Assembly (NCBI RefSeq): GCF_002797555.1
Contig: NZ_PGFA01000003.1
Span: 62,001 to 126,000 of the forward strand
Length of the DNA: 64,000 nucleotides
Direction of reading: 5' to 3'
From: Hymenobacter chitinivorans DSM 11115
GTDB lineage: Bacteria; Bacteroidota; Bacteroidia; Cytophagales; Hymenobacteraceae
Shown here: positions 8,436 through 16,142 of the stretch, one piece after another
Numbering within the stretch: the stretch's first letter is position 1
Layout of the letters: the number at the start of each line of letters is the position of its first letter
The notes under the pieces: model-generated
What the model was told of the DNA's origin: nothing
Seen by the model: only the letters and a program-made list of their open reading frames with translations
Database searches by the model: none
Made by a program: the position numbers and the translations under genes

Positions 8436-8495
8436 ATGTCGCAGCACACCGGCCGCTTCTTTTTTAGCTATTACTTCTACTACGCCCACGCGTAG
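8436..8495 (+). CDS. aromatic leader peptide 1 (attenuator)
   Basis: A 19-codon open frame, MSQHTGRFFFSYYFYYAHA, contains four Phe and four Tyr in a run of nine residues, the signature of a transcription-attenuation leader for Phe/Tyr synthesis genes. Its stop codon overlaps GTCGAG (8495-8500), which can pair with CTCGAC (8542-8547) in the 5' half of the downstream terminator. Ribosome position on the aromatic codons could therefore decide whether the terminator forms. The operon downstream makes phenylalanine and tyrosine, which supports the assignment. Translation is inferred. Confidence 0.8.
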   Translation: MSQHTGRFFFSYYFYYAHA

Positions 8496-8534
8496 TCGAG
8501 CGGCCCTCCTGTAGCTTTTCCAACCGAAACTCTC

Positions 8535-8569
8535 AGCGCCTCTCGACAACCTCGGGAGGCGCTTTTTTT
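8535..8569 (+). terminator. attenuator terminator 1
   Basis: AGCGCCTC (8535-8542) pairs with GAGGCGCT (8556-8563), and the last T begins a run of seven T (8563-8569). It lies 40 bases after the stop of leader peptide 1, and its 5' arm overlaps the competing pairing segment CTCGAC. Confidence 0.85.
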
Positions 8570-8590
8570 ACGCTTACTTTTCCGCTTCAC

Positions 8591-8671
8591 ATGCCCGCTT
8601 CCGTCTTCTTTTATTACGGCTACTATTACTTCTTCTTTACGAAGAAGCGGGGCCCCGTTTGCCAGAGCTGA
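8591..8671 (+). CDS. aromatic leader peptide 2 (attenuator)
   Basis: A second open frame, 26 codons long, starts MPASVFFYYGYYYFFFT and holds five Phe and five Tyr within eleven residues. It lies between terminator 1 and terminator 2, so transcripts that escape the first attenuator meet a second one. Within its 3' part, GCGGGGCC (8647-8654) is exactly complementary to GGCCCCGC (8700-8707) in the 5' arm of terminator 2: a textbook antiterminator pairing. Two aromatic leaders in series are unusual. Translation is inferred. Confidence 0.8.
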   Translation: MPASVFFYYGYYYFFFTKKRGPVCQS

Positions 8672-8698
8672 CCGAAGCGCAGCACCAGAAGCAAAACC

Positions 8699-8726
8699 AG
8701 GCCCCGCACTCCGGAGGCCTTTTTTT
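8699..8726 (+). terminator. attenuator terminator 2
   Basis: AGGCC (8699-8703) pairs with GGCCT (8716-8720), and CCG (8704-8706) pairs with CGG (8712-8714) across one bulged A; seven T follow (8720-8726). It ends 24 bases before the preferred pheA start. GGCCCCGC in its 5' arm can instead pair with GCGGGGCC at 8647-8654. Confidence 0.8.
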
Positions 8727-8750
8727 ATGTCTTTCCCTAGCACCCGCACC

Positions 8751-9584
8751 ATGCTTTCCACCGTCGCCATTCAGGGCTTTGAAGGTAGTTTCCACCAGAT
8801 TGCCGCCCGCCACTACTTCGGCCCCACGGCCCTGACGACGCCCTGCGCCACGTTTGGGGAAGTGGTGCGGCAAGTGAGCAGCGGCACGGCCGGGCACGGA
8901 CTCATGGCCATTGAAAACTCCATTGCCGGCAGCATTTTGCCCAACTACAACCTGCTGCGCCAAGCCGGCCTGCGCGTGACCGGGGAAGTGTACCTGCAGA
9001 TCCGCCAGCACCTGATGGCCTTGCCCGGCCAGCAGCTCGACGATATCCGGGAGGTGCACTCCCACCCCATGGCCCTGCTGCAGTGCGCCGACTTTCTCAA
9101 CCAGCACGGCCCCTGGCGCCTGGTCGAAACCGAGGACACGGCCCTGAGTGCCCAGCGCATCCGGGAAGGGCTGCGCACCGGCACCGCCGCCGTGGCCGGC
9201 AAGCTGGCCGCCGAGCTGTTCGACCTCGAAATCCTGGCCAAGGACATTCACTCCGAAAAGAAAAACTACACCCGCTTCCTGGTGGTGGACCGGCCCGAAA
9301 ACGCGGCGGCCGTGGAAGCACCCAATAAGGCCTCGCTCTACTTCCACACTACCCACGCCCAGGGCAGCCTGGCCCAGGTTCTGATCCGCATTGCCGACCA
9401 GGGCATCAACCTCTCCAAGCTCCAGTCCTTCCCGATTCCGGCCAAAACCTGGCACTACTACTTCCACGCCGACCTTGAATTCGACGACCCGGCCCAGCTC
9501 GAAGCTGCTTTGCAGGCCATGAAGCCGGTAACCGAAGGCCTCGAAGTGCTGGGCATCTACCACAAAGGCACCACGCACAAGTAA
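8751..9584 (+). CDS. pheA: prephenate dehydratase
   Basis: A 277-residue cytoplasmic enzyme that converts prephenate to phenylpyruvate. The catalytic domain shows IQGFEGSFHQIAA, the substrate-binding ENSIAGS and the TRFLVVDR motif. An ACT domain follows from about residue 190 (SLYFHTTHAQGSLAQVL). The usual ESRP feedback motif is QSFP here (NLSKLQSFPIP), so Phe inhibition may differ. I prefer ATG 8751 to ATG 8727, because 8727 begins at the T-tract of terminator 2 and adds only MSFPSTRT. It is the first gene of the aromatic operon and is preceded by the double attenuator. Confidence 0.9.
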   Translation: MLSTVAIQGFEGSFHQIAARHYFGPTALTTPCATFGEVVRQVSSGTAGHGLMAIENSIAGSILPNYNLLRQAGLRVTGEVYLQIRQHLMALPGQQLDDIREVHSHPMALLQCADFLNQHGPWRLVETEDTALSAQRIREGLRTGTAAVAGKLAAELFDLEILAKDIHSEKKNYTRFLVVDRPENAAAVEAPNKASLYFHTTHAQGSLAQVLIRIADQGINLSKLQSFPIPAKTWHYYFHADLEFDDPAQLEAALQAMKPVTEGLEVLGIYHKGTTHK

Positions 9585-9626
9585 GCCCGAATCGAAAGAA
9601 CGTCAGCAAATAAGAACATCGGTAAG

Positions 9627-9728
9627 AACGTCATGCTGAGCTTGCCGAAGCATCTCTACCGCTTCGTTACCAGAGTAATATAATTACCACTTCGGTAGAG
9701 ATGCTTCGGCAAGCTCAGCGTGACGGTT
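9627..9728. repeat. REP-like inverted repeat (GTCATGCTGAGC family)
   Basis: AACGTCATGCTGAGC ... GAAGCATCTCTACCG at 9627-9660 is the reverse complement of 9693-9728, with a 32-base centre. It sits between pheA and the aminotransferase gene. The copy at 11950-12050 is more diverged. The word GTCATSCTGAGS is shared with the arms of the elements at 881 and 15320. Confidence 0.85.
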
Positions 9729-9766
9729 AAGAATAAGCAACCAACCCCAGAAACACCCCAAACCCC

Positions 9767-10951
9767 ATGCAAGTCTCCGTAGCCAGCCGCCTCCAGCACA
9801 CCCAGGAGTATTACTTCTCCCGCAAGCTGCGCGAAATCGACGCTATGAACAAGGCCGGGGCCCAGGTTATCAACCTCGGTATCGGCAGCCCCGACATGCC
9901 GCCCCACCCGCGGGTAATTGCGGCCCTGAATCAGGCTGCCACTCAGCCCAACACTCACGCCTACCAGAACTACAAGGGCGTGCCGGCCCTGCGCCAGGCC
10001 ATGGCCGGCTGGTATGAGCGCAGCTACGGCGTCACGCTGGACCCCGAAACGGAAGTGCTGCCCCTGCTGGGCTCCAAGGAAGGCATCATCCACGTGAGCA
10101 TGACTTTCCTGGAAGCCGGCGACGAAGTGCTGATTCCCAACCCCGGCTACCCCGCCTACCGCGCCGCCGCCCACCTGGCCGGCGCCACGCCCGTCGACTA
10201 CGACCTGACGGCCGAAAACAACTGGCTGCCCGACCTGGAGCAGTTGGCCCAGCGCGACCTAAGCCGGGTGAAGCTGATGTGGGTCAACTACCCCCACATG
10301 CCCACCGGCACCCCGCCCGACGCCGCTTTCTTTGTCCGACTGGTGGCCTTTGCCACCGAGCATAATATCCTGCTGGTCCACGATAATCCTTACAGCTTCA
10401 TCCTCAACCAGGAGCCGGCCCAGAGTCTGCTGGCCGTGCCCGGGGCCCGGGAAGTGGTGCTGGAACTCAACTCGTTGAGCAAGTCGCACAATATGGCCGG
10501 CTGGCGCGTGGGCATGCTCCTGGGCCGCGCCGACCTATTGCAGGAAGTGCTGCGCTTCAAGAGCAACCTCGACTCGGGCATGTTCCTGCCGGTGCAGCTG
10601 GCCGCCGTGGAAGCCCTGAGCCTCGATGAAACCTGGTACCAGGAGCTCAACGCCCACTACGCCGCCCGCCGGGAGCTGGTCTTTGAGCTGCTCGACACCA
10701 TCGGCTGCCGCTACGAGCGAAACCAGGTGGGCCTCTTCGTGTGGGCTGCTATTCCGGCCGGCTACCCCGACGGCTACGCCCTGAGCGACGAGCTTCTGCA
10801 CGCGGCCAAGGTCTTCCTTACTCCCGGCGGCATCTTCGGCTCCAACGGCAACGGCTTCATCCGCGTCAGCCTCTGCCAAACCACTGCGGTACTGGAACAA
10901 GCTTTAACCCGAATCAAAGGTGAAATGGTGAGTGGTGAGATGGTGAGTTGA
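9767..10951 (+). CDS. class I/II PLP-dependent aminotransferase of the aromatic operon
   Basis: A fold-type I aminotransferase of 394 residues, cytoplasmic. The PLP lysine lies in NSLSKSHNMAGWR, and the N-terminal NLGIGSPDMPPHP and NPGYPAYR segments match the family. Relatives include LL-diaminopimelate and aromatic aminotransferases; its place between pheA and tyrA suggests transamination of phenylpyruvate or 4-hydroxyphenylpyruvate (inference). The last codons (GEMVSGEMVS) are encoded by the iterated word GGTGAAATGGTGAGTGGTGAGATGGTGAGT, so the natural C-terminus was probably near RIKG and has been extended by repeat sequence. Confidence 0.85.
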   Translation: MQVSVASRLQHTQEYYFSRKLREIDAMNKAGAQVINLGIGSPDMPPHPRVIAALNQAATQPNTHAYQNYKGVPALRQAMAGWYERSYGVTLDPETEVLPLLGSKEGIIHVSMTFLEAGDEVLIPNPGYPAYRAAAHLAGATPVDYDLTAENNWLPDLEQLAQRDLSRVKLMWVNYPHMPTGTPPDAAFFVRLVAFATEHNILLVHDNPYSFILNQEPAQSLLAVPGAREVVLELNSLSKSHNMAGWRVGMLLGRADLLQEVLRFKSNLDSGMFLPVQLAAVEALSLDETWYQELNAHYAARRELVFELLDTIGCRYERNQVGLFVWAAIPAGYPDGYALSDELLHAAKVFLTPGGIFGSNGNGFIRVSLCQTTAVLEQALTRIKGEMVSGEMVS

Positions 10952-11028
10952 CGTTTTTAATGCGCGGTTCTGCGCCAGTCGAACATCAAACTCACCATTT
11001 CACCAGTTCACCATCTCACCACTTCACA
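10918..11028. repeat. word-repeat inverted pair (GGTGARATGGTGA)
   Basis: The left arm, 10918-10950, is built of GGTGAAAT / GGTGAGTG / GGTGAGAT words. The right arm, 10989-11028, is the reverse-complement kind (CTCACCATTTCACC, CACCATCTCACC). The left arm contains the aminotransferase stop; the right arm ends at the tyrA start. Confidence 0.75.
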
Positions 11029-11871
11029 ATGGTAGTAACGATAATAGGCCTAGGATTAATCGGCGGCTCGTTGGCCATCAGCCTCAAGGCTAAGGGCCTG
11101 GCCCAGCACGTCATCGGTGTGGACCACAGCCCCGAAAACCTCCGCAAAGCCCAGGACCTACACCTCATCGACGAAGGCACTACCGACCTGCCCGAAGCCG
11201 TGCGCCGCGCCGACCTGGTAGTCGTAGCCGTGCCCATGGATGCCATGCTCACCGTGCTGCCCCAGGTGCTCGACGAAGCCGACCAGCAGGTCGTCATCGA
11301 CGTGGGCTCCACCAAATCCATGCTGCTGGCGGCCGTGGCCCAGCACCCGTGCCGGGGCCGCTTCGTGGCCGTGCACCCCATGGCCGGCACCGAGTACTCC
11401 GGCCCCGAAGCCGCCGTGCCCGAGCTGTTTACCGATAAAACCCTGGTCATCTGCGACGCCGAGCAGAGCGACGCCGATGCCGTCAACAAGGTACAGCGCC
11501 TGTTCGAGCAGCTCCAGATGCGCATCGAATACCTCGACGCCGCCGCCCACGACCTGCACACGGCCTACGTCTCGCACATTTCGCACATTACCTCCTTTGC
11601 CCTGGCCCTCACCGTGCTGGAAAAGGAAAAAGAAGAGCAGCAGATCTTTGCCCTGGCCAGCGGCGGCTTCGCCTCCACCGTGCGCCTGGCCAAAAGCTCC
11701 CCCGACATGTGGGTGCCCATCTTCCGCCAAAACCGCGTCAACGTCCTCGACGTGCTCGACGAGCACATCCACCAGCTCCAGCACCTGCGCCACCTCATCG
11801 CCCAGGAAGACTACCCCGCCGTCTACCAGCAAATCCAGCAAGCCAACCTGATAAAGAAGATTCTGAAGTAA
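11029..11871 (+). CDS. tyrA: prephenate dehydrogenase
   Basis: A 280-residue NAD(P)-dependent enzyme that oxidises prephenate to 4-hydroxyphenylpyruvate. The N-terminal Rossmann motif is GLGLIGGS (residues 7-14), and the prephenate dehydrogenase motif HPMAGTEYSGP lies near residue 120. The helical C-terminal domain (TAYVSHISHITSFAL) matches the family. ATG 11029 directly precedes VVTIIGLG; the open frame upstream is only translated word repeat. No ACT domain is visible. Third gene of the aromatic operon. Confidence 0.92.
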   Translation: MVVTIIGLGLIGGSLAISLKAKGLAQHVIGVDHSPENLRKAQDLHLIDEGTTDLPEAVRRADLVVVAVPMDAMLTVLPQVLDEADQQVVIDVGSTKSMLLAAVAQHPCRGRFVAVHPMAGTEYSGPEAAVPELFTDKTLVICDAEQSDADAVNKVQRLFEQLQMRIEYLDAAAHDLHTAYVSHISHITSFALALTVLEKEKEEQQIFALASGGFASTVRLAKSSPDMWVPIFRQNRVNVLDVLDEHIHQLQHLRHLIAQEDYPAVYQQIQQANLIKKILK

Positions 11872-11880
11872 CAGAACGAA

Positions 11881-12115
11881 ACTCCCCTCCTTGTTGAAAG
11901 GAGGGGTGCCCGAAGGGCGGGGTGGTCCAATCGTTGAACGACCAAAAAGAACGTCATGCTGAGCGAAGCCGAAGCATCTCTACCGCAGTAGTAATCAATC
12001 GGCTTGCTCAATGAAGCGGTAAAGATGCTTCGACAAACTCAGATGACAGCCTAAGTAAACAACGAGTAACCACCCCGGCCTTCGGCCACCCCTCCTTTCA
12101 ACAAGGAGGGGAACT
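11881..12115. repeat. nested inverted repeats between tyrA and the DAHP synthase gene
   Basis: The outer arms 11881-11926 (ACTCCCCTCCTTG ... GGGTGGT) and 12069-12115 (ACCACCCC ... AAGGAGGGGAACT) are near-perfect reverse complements. Each also contains its own CCCCTCCTT / AAGGAGGGG stem. Inside lies a REP-like inverted repeat (11950-12050; GTCATGCTGAGC ... GAAGCATCTCTACCGC). The result is one hairpin-forming element inside another. Confidence 0.85.
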
Positions 12116-12163
12116 AGCATAGCCTCCCTCTCAACAACGCAAAAACATAACCCCCTCATAACC

Positions 12164-13234
12164 ATGCAATCCGCACTCTTCAACCGCCAGCCCGACGACA
12201 AGCCCTACCTCATTTCCGGCCCGTGCTCGGCCGAAACCGAGGAGCAGGTTCTCGAAACCTGCCAGCGCCTGGCCGCCACCGGCAAGGTGCAAGCCCTGCG
12301 CGCCGGCATCTGGAAGCCCCGCACCAAGCCCGGCGGCTTCGAAGGCATCGGCACCAAAGGCCTGCCCTGGCTCAAGAAAGCCGGCGAACTGACCGGCCTG
12401 CCCATTGCTGTGGAAGTGGCCACGGCCAAGCATGTGGAAGACTGCCTGGCTTTCGGCGTCGATATTCTGTGGGTAGGCGCCCGCACCACCGGCAACCCCT
12501 TCTCGGTCCAGGAAATTGCCAACGTGCTGCGCGGCGTCCAGGTACCGGTGCTCGTCAAGAACCCGATTCACCCCGAGCTCGAGCTCTGGGCCGGGGCCGT
12601 GGAGCGCCTCCAAAAGGCCGGTCTGAGCCAGGTGGGCCTCATTCACCGGGGCTTCAGCTCCTACGGCAACACCGATTTCCGCAACGCCCCGATGTGGCAC
12701 CTGCCCATCGAAATGAAGCGCCGCCACCCCGACCTGCCCCTGCTCTGCGACCCCAGCCACATCTGCGGCCGCCGCGACACCCTGGCCGCCGTGGCCCAGC
12801 AGGCCCTCAACCTGGGCTTCGACGGCAACATGATTGAAAGCCACATCGACCCCGACAACGCCTGGAGCGACGCCAAGCAGCAAATCACCCCCGAGGTGCT
12901 CCGCGACCTGATCCGGGACCTGGTGTGGCGCCACGAAACCACCAACCAGCGCGAATTCCTGACGGCCCTCTCCAGCCTGCGCGAGCAAATCAACCAGCTC
13001 GATGCCGAAATCATCCAGCTCCTGGGCCGCCGCATGGCCGTGGCCGAGAAAATCGGGGTCTACAAGAAGGAAAACGACATCACCATCCTCCAGACCGGCC
13101 GCTGGAACGAGGTCCTGGAGCGGGCCCAGCGCCAGGGCAGCTCCGTCGGCCTCACCCCGGAGTTTATCGAGCAGTACTTTGCCGCCGTCCACCTGGAGTC
13201 CATCAACCACCAGAACAAGGTGATGGAAGGCTAA
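12164..13234 (+). CDS. bifunctional DAHP synthase / chorismate mutase
   Basis: A 356-residue cytoplasmic enzyme. Residues about 1-260 are a type I-beta DAHP synthase (first shikimate-pathway step, from PEP and erythrose-4-phosphate), with ISGPCSAE, GIWKPRTKPGGFEG and the metal-site DPSHICGRRD. Residues about 265-350 are an AroQ-type chorismate mutase (LREQINQLDAEIIQLLGRRM ... IGVYKKEN), which converts chorismate to prephenate. Entry to the pathway and the branch toward Phe/Tyr are therefore in one protein, at the end of the pheA-tyrA operon. This fusion is common in Bacteroidota. Confidence 0.92.
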   Translation: MQSALFNRQPDDKPYLISGPCSAETEEQVLETCQRLAATGKVQALRAGIWKPRTKPGGFEGIGTKGLPWLKKAGELTGLPIAVEVATAKHVEDCLAFGVDILWVGARTTGNPFSVQEIANVLRGVQVPVLVKNPIHPELELWAGAVERLQKAGLSQVGLIHRGFSSYGNTDFRNAPMWHLPIEMKRRHPDLPLLCDPSHICGRRDTLAAVAQQALNLGFDGNMIESHIDPDNAWSDAKQQITPEVLRDLIRDLVWRHETTNQREFLTALSSLREQINQLDAEIIQLLGRRMAVAEKIGVYKKENDITILQTGRWNEVLERAQRQGSSVGLTPEFIEQYFAAVHLESINHQNKVMEG

Positions 13235-13368
13235 CCAGGGCCGCGTTGTGCACGCTCATGTGGAGACGCAACCTCGCCTCTCCCCGTTGAACAACTCTGC
13301 CAGCAGGAATAGGGTAGGATGATTCAGCTCCGCCCGACCGACAAGACGCAACCATGCGTCGCTACCCC

Positions 13369-13406
13369 AAGCCGCCCTTCGCTGCCCGCCAGCGAAGGGC
13401 GGCTTT
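13369..13406 (+). terminator. terminator of the aromatic operon
   Basis: AAGCCGCCCTTCGCTG (13369-13384) is exactly complementary to CAGCGAAGGGCGGCTT (13390-13405) around a five-base loop. Only TTT then CC follows, so the tail is short but the stem is very strong. Confidence 0.8.
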
Positions 13407-13451
13407 CCTATAGAAGGGCCCACCCCGACCTGTTCGAAGCCCGCTCAAAAC

Positions 13452-13682
13452 CCTTAGGAGCCGCCCTTCAGGCTTTAGGAACCGTACTTCAGCCTTTAGG
13501 AGCCGTACTTCAGGCTTTAGGAATCATACTTCAGCCTTTAGGAACCATACTTCAGGCTTTAGGAGCCTCACTTCAGCCTTTAGGAACCGCACTTCAGGCG
13601 TTAGTAGCCCTACTTCAAGCTTTAGGAACCGCACTTCAGGCTTTAGGAGTCCCGTCAACGACTTTAGGAGCCTTACCAACGC
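13452..13682. repeat. 21-bp degenerate tandem repeat array 2 (11 units)
   Basis: Eleven units of exactly 21 bases start at 13452 and every 21 bases to 13662. The consensus is CTTTAGGA, five variable bases, then ACTTCAGG or ACTTCAGC. The last base alternates G and C over the first seven units, so the true period may be 42. The final two units diverge in their second half. The array follows the aromatic operon terminator and ends 210 bases before the acyltransferase start. No cas genes are nearby, and the unit is too short for CRISPR. Confidence 0.92.
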
Positions 13683-13892
13683 TCTACAAATCGGGCTCAG
13701 GCCGGCAGATTGCGGGTAAAAAGTCGTTTTGTTAGACATATACTCCCCGCGCTTCAGAAAGGAATTGCTGGTTTTATGGCCAGACAGCGCCCAAACCGCC
13801 CTCCTAGCGTCAGACTTTTCAAAAACCGCCCACCCACCGCCTATCCGGCCCGTTTCATTGTCCGGCTCCGAGAATTGGCCGTACTTAGGCCC

Positions 13893-15284
13893 ATGCTCTT
13901 CTACACTGTTGTAAAGCCCGTGGTGCAGCTTGCCCTGCGCGTGTTTTTCCGCCGCCTCGAAATCCGCCACCACGAGCGGCTGGAAGCCCCGGGCCCCATG
14001 CTCATCGTCTCCAACCACCCCAATACCCTCATGGACCCGCTGGTGGTGGCCGCCAACCGCCGCGCCCCCATTGCCTTCCTGGCCAAGAGCACCTTTTTCA
14101 AGAACCCCATTTCCCGGGCCATCTTCCTCTCCGGCAACTGCATTCCCATCTACCGCCGCCAGGATGCCGAAAGCGGCGACTCCGGCGTGACGCCCGAGGA
14201 GCTGGCCGCCCGCAACGAGGCCGCCTTCGGTCAGTGCTACAACTACTTCGACAAGGGCGGCACCATCCAGATTTTCCCCGAGGGCACCAGCGTGAGTGAG
14301 CGGCGCCTGCGCCCCCTCAAAACCGGGGCGGCCCGCATCAGCCTCGGCGCCGAGGCCCGCCACGACTTCCAGCTGGGCCTCACCATCCTGCCCATCGGCA
14401 TCAACTACTTCGACCCCAGCCGCTTCCGCTCCGACGTCTTCGTCAACATCGGTAAGCCCATCGTGGTGGCCGACTATGCCGACGCCTTCCGCACCGACCC
14501 CGAAGCTGCCGCCGACGCCCTGACCGAGGAAATCCGGCGGCGGCTGGAGCAGCGCCTGGTCATCACCCGCGACGCGGCCGAGGACGAGCTGGTGCTCCAG
14601 ATTGAGCGCACCTTCGGCGAGCACCTCATCCCCGACGACGAGGAAACCCTCTACGACAACTTTCAGCTCAGCCGGGCCCTGCTGGAGGCCGTGCCCTACT
14701 TCGAGCAGCACGACCCCGCCCGCCTGCTCCAGGTGCGCGAGCAGCTCAGCGCCTACCTCCTCGACCTGGACCGCCTCCGCCTCACCGACGAGGCCCTCGA
14801 ATCGAGCAAGGGCCGGGGGCAGCGCTGGGCCCGGGCCTCGGTTTCGGGTCTGAAGCTGGTGCTGGGCTTCCCGCTCTATATATATGGGCTGCTAAACAAC
14901 TACGTTCCCTACATTCTGCCCTCCATGATTGCCAAGCGGGCCACCAAGGACCTGGAGTTCGTGGCGCCCATCATGTTCGTCACCGGCATCCTGACCTTTG
15001 GTATCTGCTACGCCCTGCAGATTGGCCTAGTCCACCACTTCACCCAAAACTGGCTCTGGACCCTGCTCTACGCCCTGAGTCTGGCCCCCAGCGGCTTCTA
15101 TGCCCTCAGCTACTGGAACAACCTGCGGGCCCGCCTGCTCCGCCTGCGCGCCCTGAAGCTGTTCCGCACCAAGCGCCCGGTCATGGAAGATTTGCTGCGC
15201 CAGCGCCAGGCCATTATCAAGCTGCTCGGCGAAGCCCGCACCGCCTTCCTGGCCGCCACCGGCCTCCAACGCCAGGCCGGGTAG
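13893..15284 (+). CDS. PlsC-like glycerolipid acyltransferase
   Basis: A 463-residue membrane-associated acyltransferase. The LPLAT signature appears as SNHPNTLMD near residue 35, and FPEGTS near 128 is followed by LKTGAARI. The C-terminal third has three hydrophobic segments (KLVLGFPLYIYGLL, MFVTGILTFGICYAL, WTLLYALSLAPSGFYAL). It probably acylates a glycerol-phosphate-type lipid precursor; the exact substrate cannot be read from sequence. ATG 13893 (MLFYTVVKPV) is preferred, since upstream sequence in this frame is low-quality intergenic translation. Array 2 lies in its upstream region. Confidence 0.8.
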   Translation: MLFYTVVKPVVQLALRVFFRRLEIRHHERLEAPGPMLIVSNHPNTLMDPLVVAANRRAPIAFLAKSTFFKNPISRAIFLSGNCIPIYRRQDAESGDSGVTPEELAARNEAAFGQCYNYFDKGGTIQIFPEGTSVSERRLRPLKTGAARISLGAEARHDFQLGLTILPIGINYFDPSRFRSDVFVNIGKPIVVADYADAFRTDPEAAADALTEEIRRRLEQRLVITRDAAEDELVLQIERTFGEHLIPDDEETLYDNFQLSRALLEAVPYFEQHDPARLLQVREQLSAYLLDLDRLRLTDEALESSKGRGQRWARASVSGLKLVLGFPLYIYGLLNNYVPYILPSMIAKRATKDLEFVAPIMFVTGILTFGICYALQIGLVHHFTQNWLWTLLYALSLAPSGFYALSYWNNLRARLLRLRALKLFRTKRPVMEDLLRQRQAIIKLLGEARTAFLAATGLQRQAG

Positions 15285-15319
15285 ACGGTAAATAGATGAA
15301 CAGAACATTCCTTCCTCTG

Positions 15320-15486
15320 TCCTCCTGAGCCCCGCGAAGGACCTTCCTCGCCTATGTGACAAGCATGATTAAATGCACCAAAGCCCTTTCCTGCCGGCGC
15401 GGGAAAGGGCTTTTGCACGTTGGTAAAGGCCGCAGCGGGGTAGGTGAGGAAGGTCCTTCACTCTGCTTCACTCTGCTCAGGATGAC
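15320..15486. repeat. REP-like inverted-repeat element around the conserved hairpin core (copy 2)
   Basis: The left arm CCTCCTGAGCCCCGCGAAGG ... CTTCCTC and the right arm GAGGAAGGTCCTTC ... CTCAGGATGACGG are imperfect reverse complements. The right arm carries an internal duplication of CTTCACTCTG. The core AGCCCTTTCC / GGAAAGGGCT is at 15379-15414. It lies between convergent genes, like copy 1. Confidence 0.8.
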
Positions 15487-15509
15487 GGTTTTGGAACCGG
15501 CAAACCTTC

Positions 15510-16142
15510 CTAAAAATCGGCTTTTACGCCCAACCCCAGCACCAGAATCTGGCCCAGGCTCAGGCCTTTGGTATTCGTGACGTAGCTCTGCAGGTACAGG
15601 TCGTTGGTGCTCAAATCGTAGTACACCGACACGGTGCGGGGCCGGCCGTTGGCTTTGGCGGGCCGCGCGTAGGTTACCCGCCCCCCGGCCAGTGGCCCGT
15701 AGCGCGTATCCGACGACCACCAGTAGTAGTCCTTGGTATACTGCCCGCGCTCCTCGTCGTTGAGCGTGCCGTGGGTGTAGCTGAAGTAGGCGCCCACCGA
15801 TACGGGCTTCACCTGCCACTTATCCGAAATGCGGACCGTGAAGGGCGAGTAGATAAACTTGGCCGAGGCCAGGGTGAGCGTGGAGCCGGCAAACTTCTTG
15901 GGCACGTAGCCCAGCAGGATGTCGGTGTCAATCTTGTCCTGGGCGTAGGTGTAGCCGGCCCCGGCCGATACCATGCCCAGGCCCCCGGCGGTTTGCAGTA
16001 CCAGGTGGCGGGGCCGGTACCAGGGATGGGGGGTATCGGCGGCGGGTAAAGCGGGAGCGTCGGGCTCGGAAGCCGCCTGGGCGAAGGAAGGAGCAAGCAG
16101 AGCTGCGGCCAGCGCCACGAAGGGTAAAAAGCGCTGTTTCAT
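15510..16142 (-). CDS. predicted outer-membrane beta-barrel protein, unknown function
   Basis: A 210-residue protein with a clear signal peptide (FALAA-type hydrophobic core, cleavage after SFAQA at about 23). The mature part is rich in alternating aromatic/polar strands (SAGAGYTYAQDK, SVGAYFSYTHG, RTVSVYYDLS) and ends in VKADF, with the terminal Phe usual for barrel proteins. Its start shares one base with the stop of the metallophosphoesterase gene (TAATG on the minus strand), so the two are translationally coupled and probably act together. I do not recognise a named family. Confidence 0.65.
   Translation of the reverse strand: MKQRFLPFVALAAALLAPSFAQAASEPDAPALPAADTPHPWYRPRHLVLQTAGGLGMVSAGAGYTYAQDKIDTDILLGYVPKKFAGSTLTLASAKFIYSPFTVRISDKWQVKPVSVGAYFSYTHGTLNDEERGQYTKDYYWWSSDTRYGPLAGGRVTYARPAKANGRPRTVSVYYDLSTNDLYLQSYVTNTKGLSLGQILVLGLGVKADF

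Noticed and set aside
12131-13210. 359-residue minus-strand frame over the DAHP synthase gene
   Set aside because: Shadow of a well-supported enzyme gene.
13319-13735. Open frame through array 2 giving heptads LGxxLQx (and a minus-strand LLKPEVR-type frame)
   Set aside because: A 21-base period makes several frames on both strands open and heptad-like. There is no start context or homology, so I treat it as non-coding repeat.
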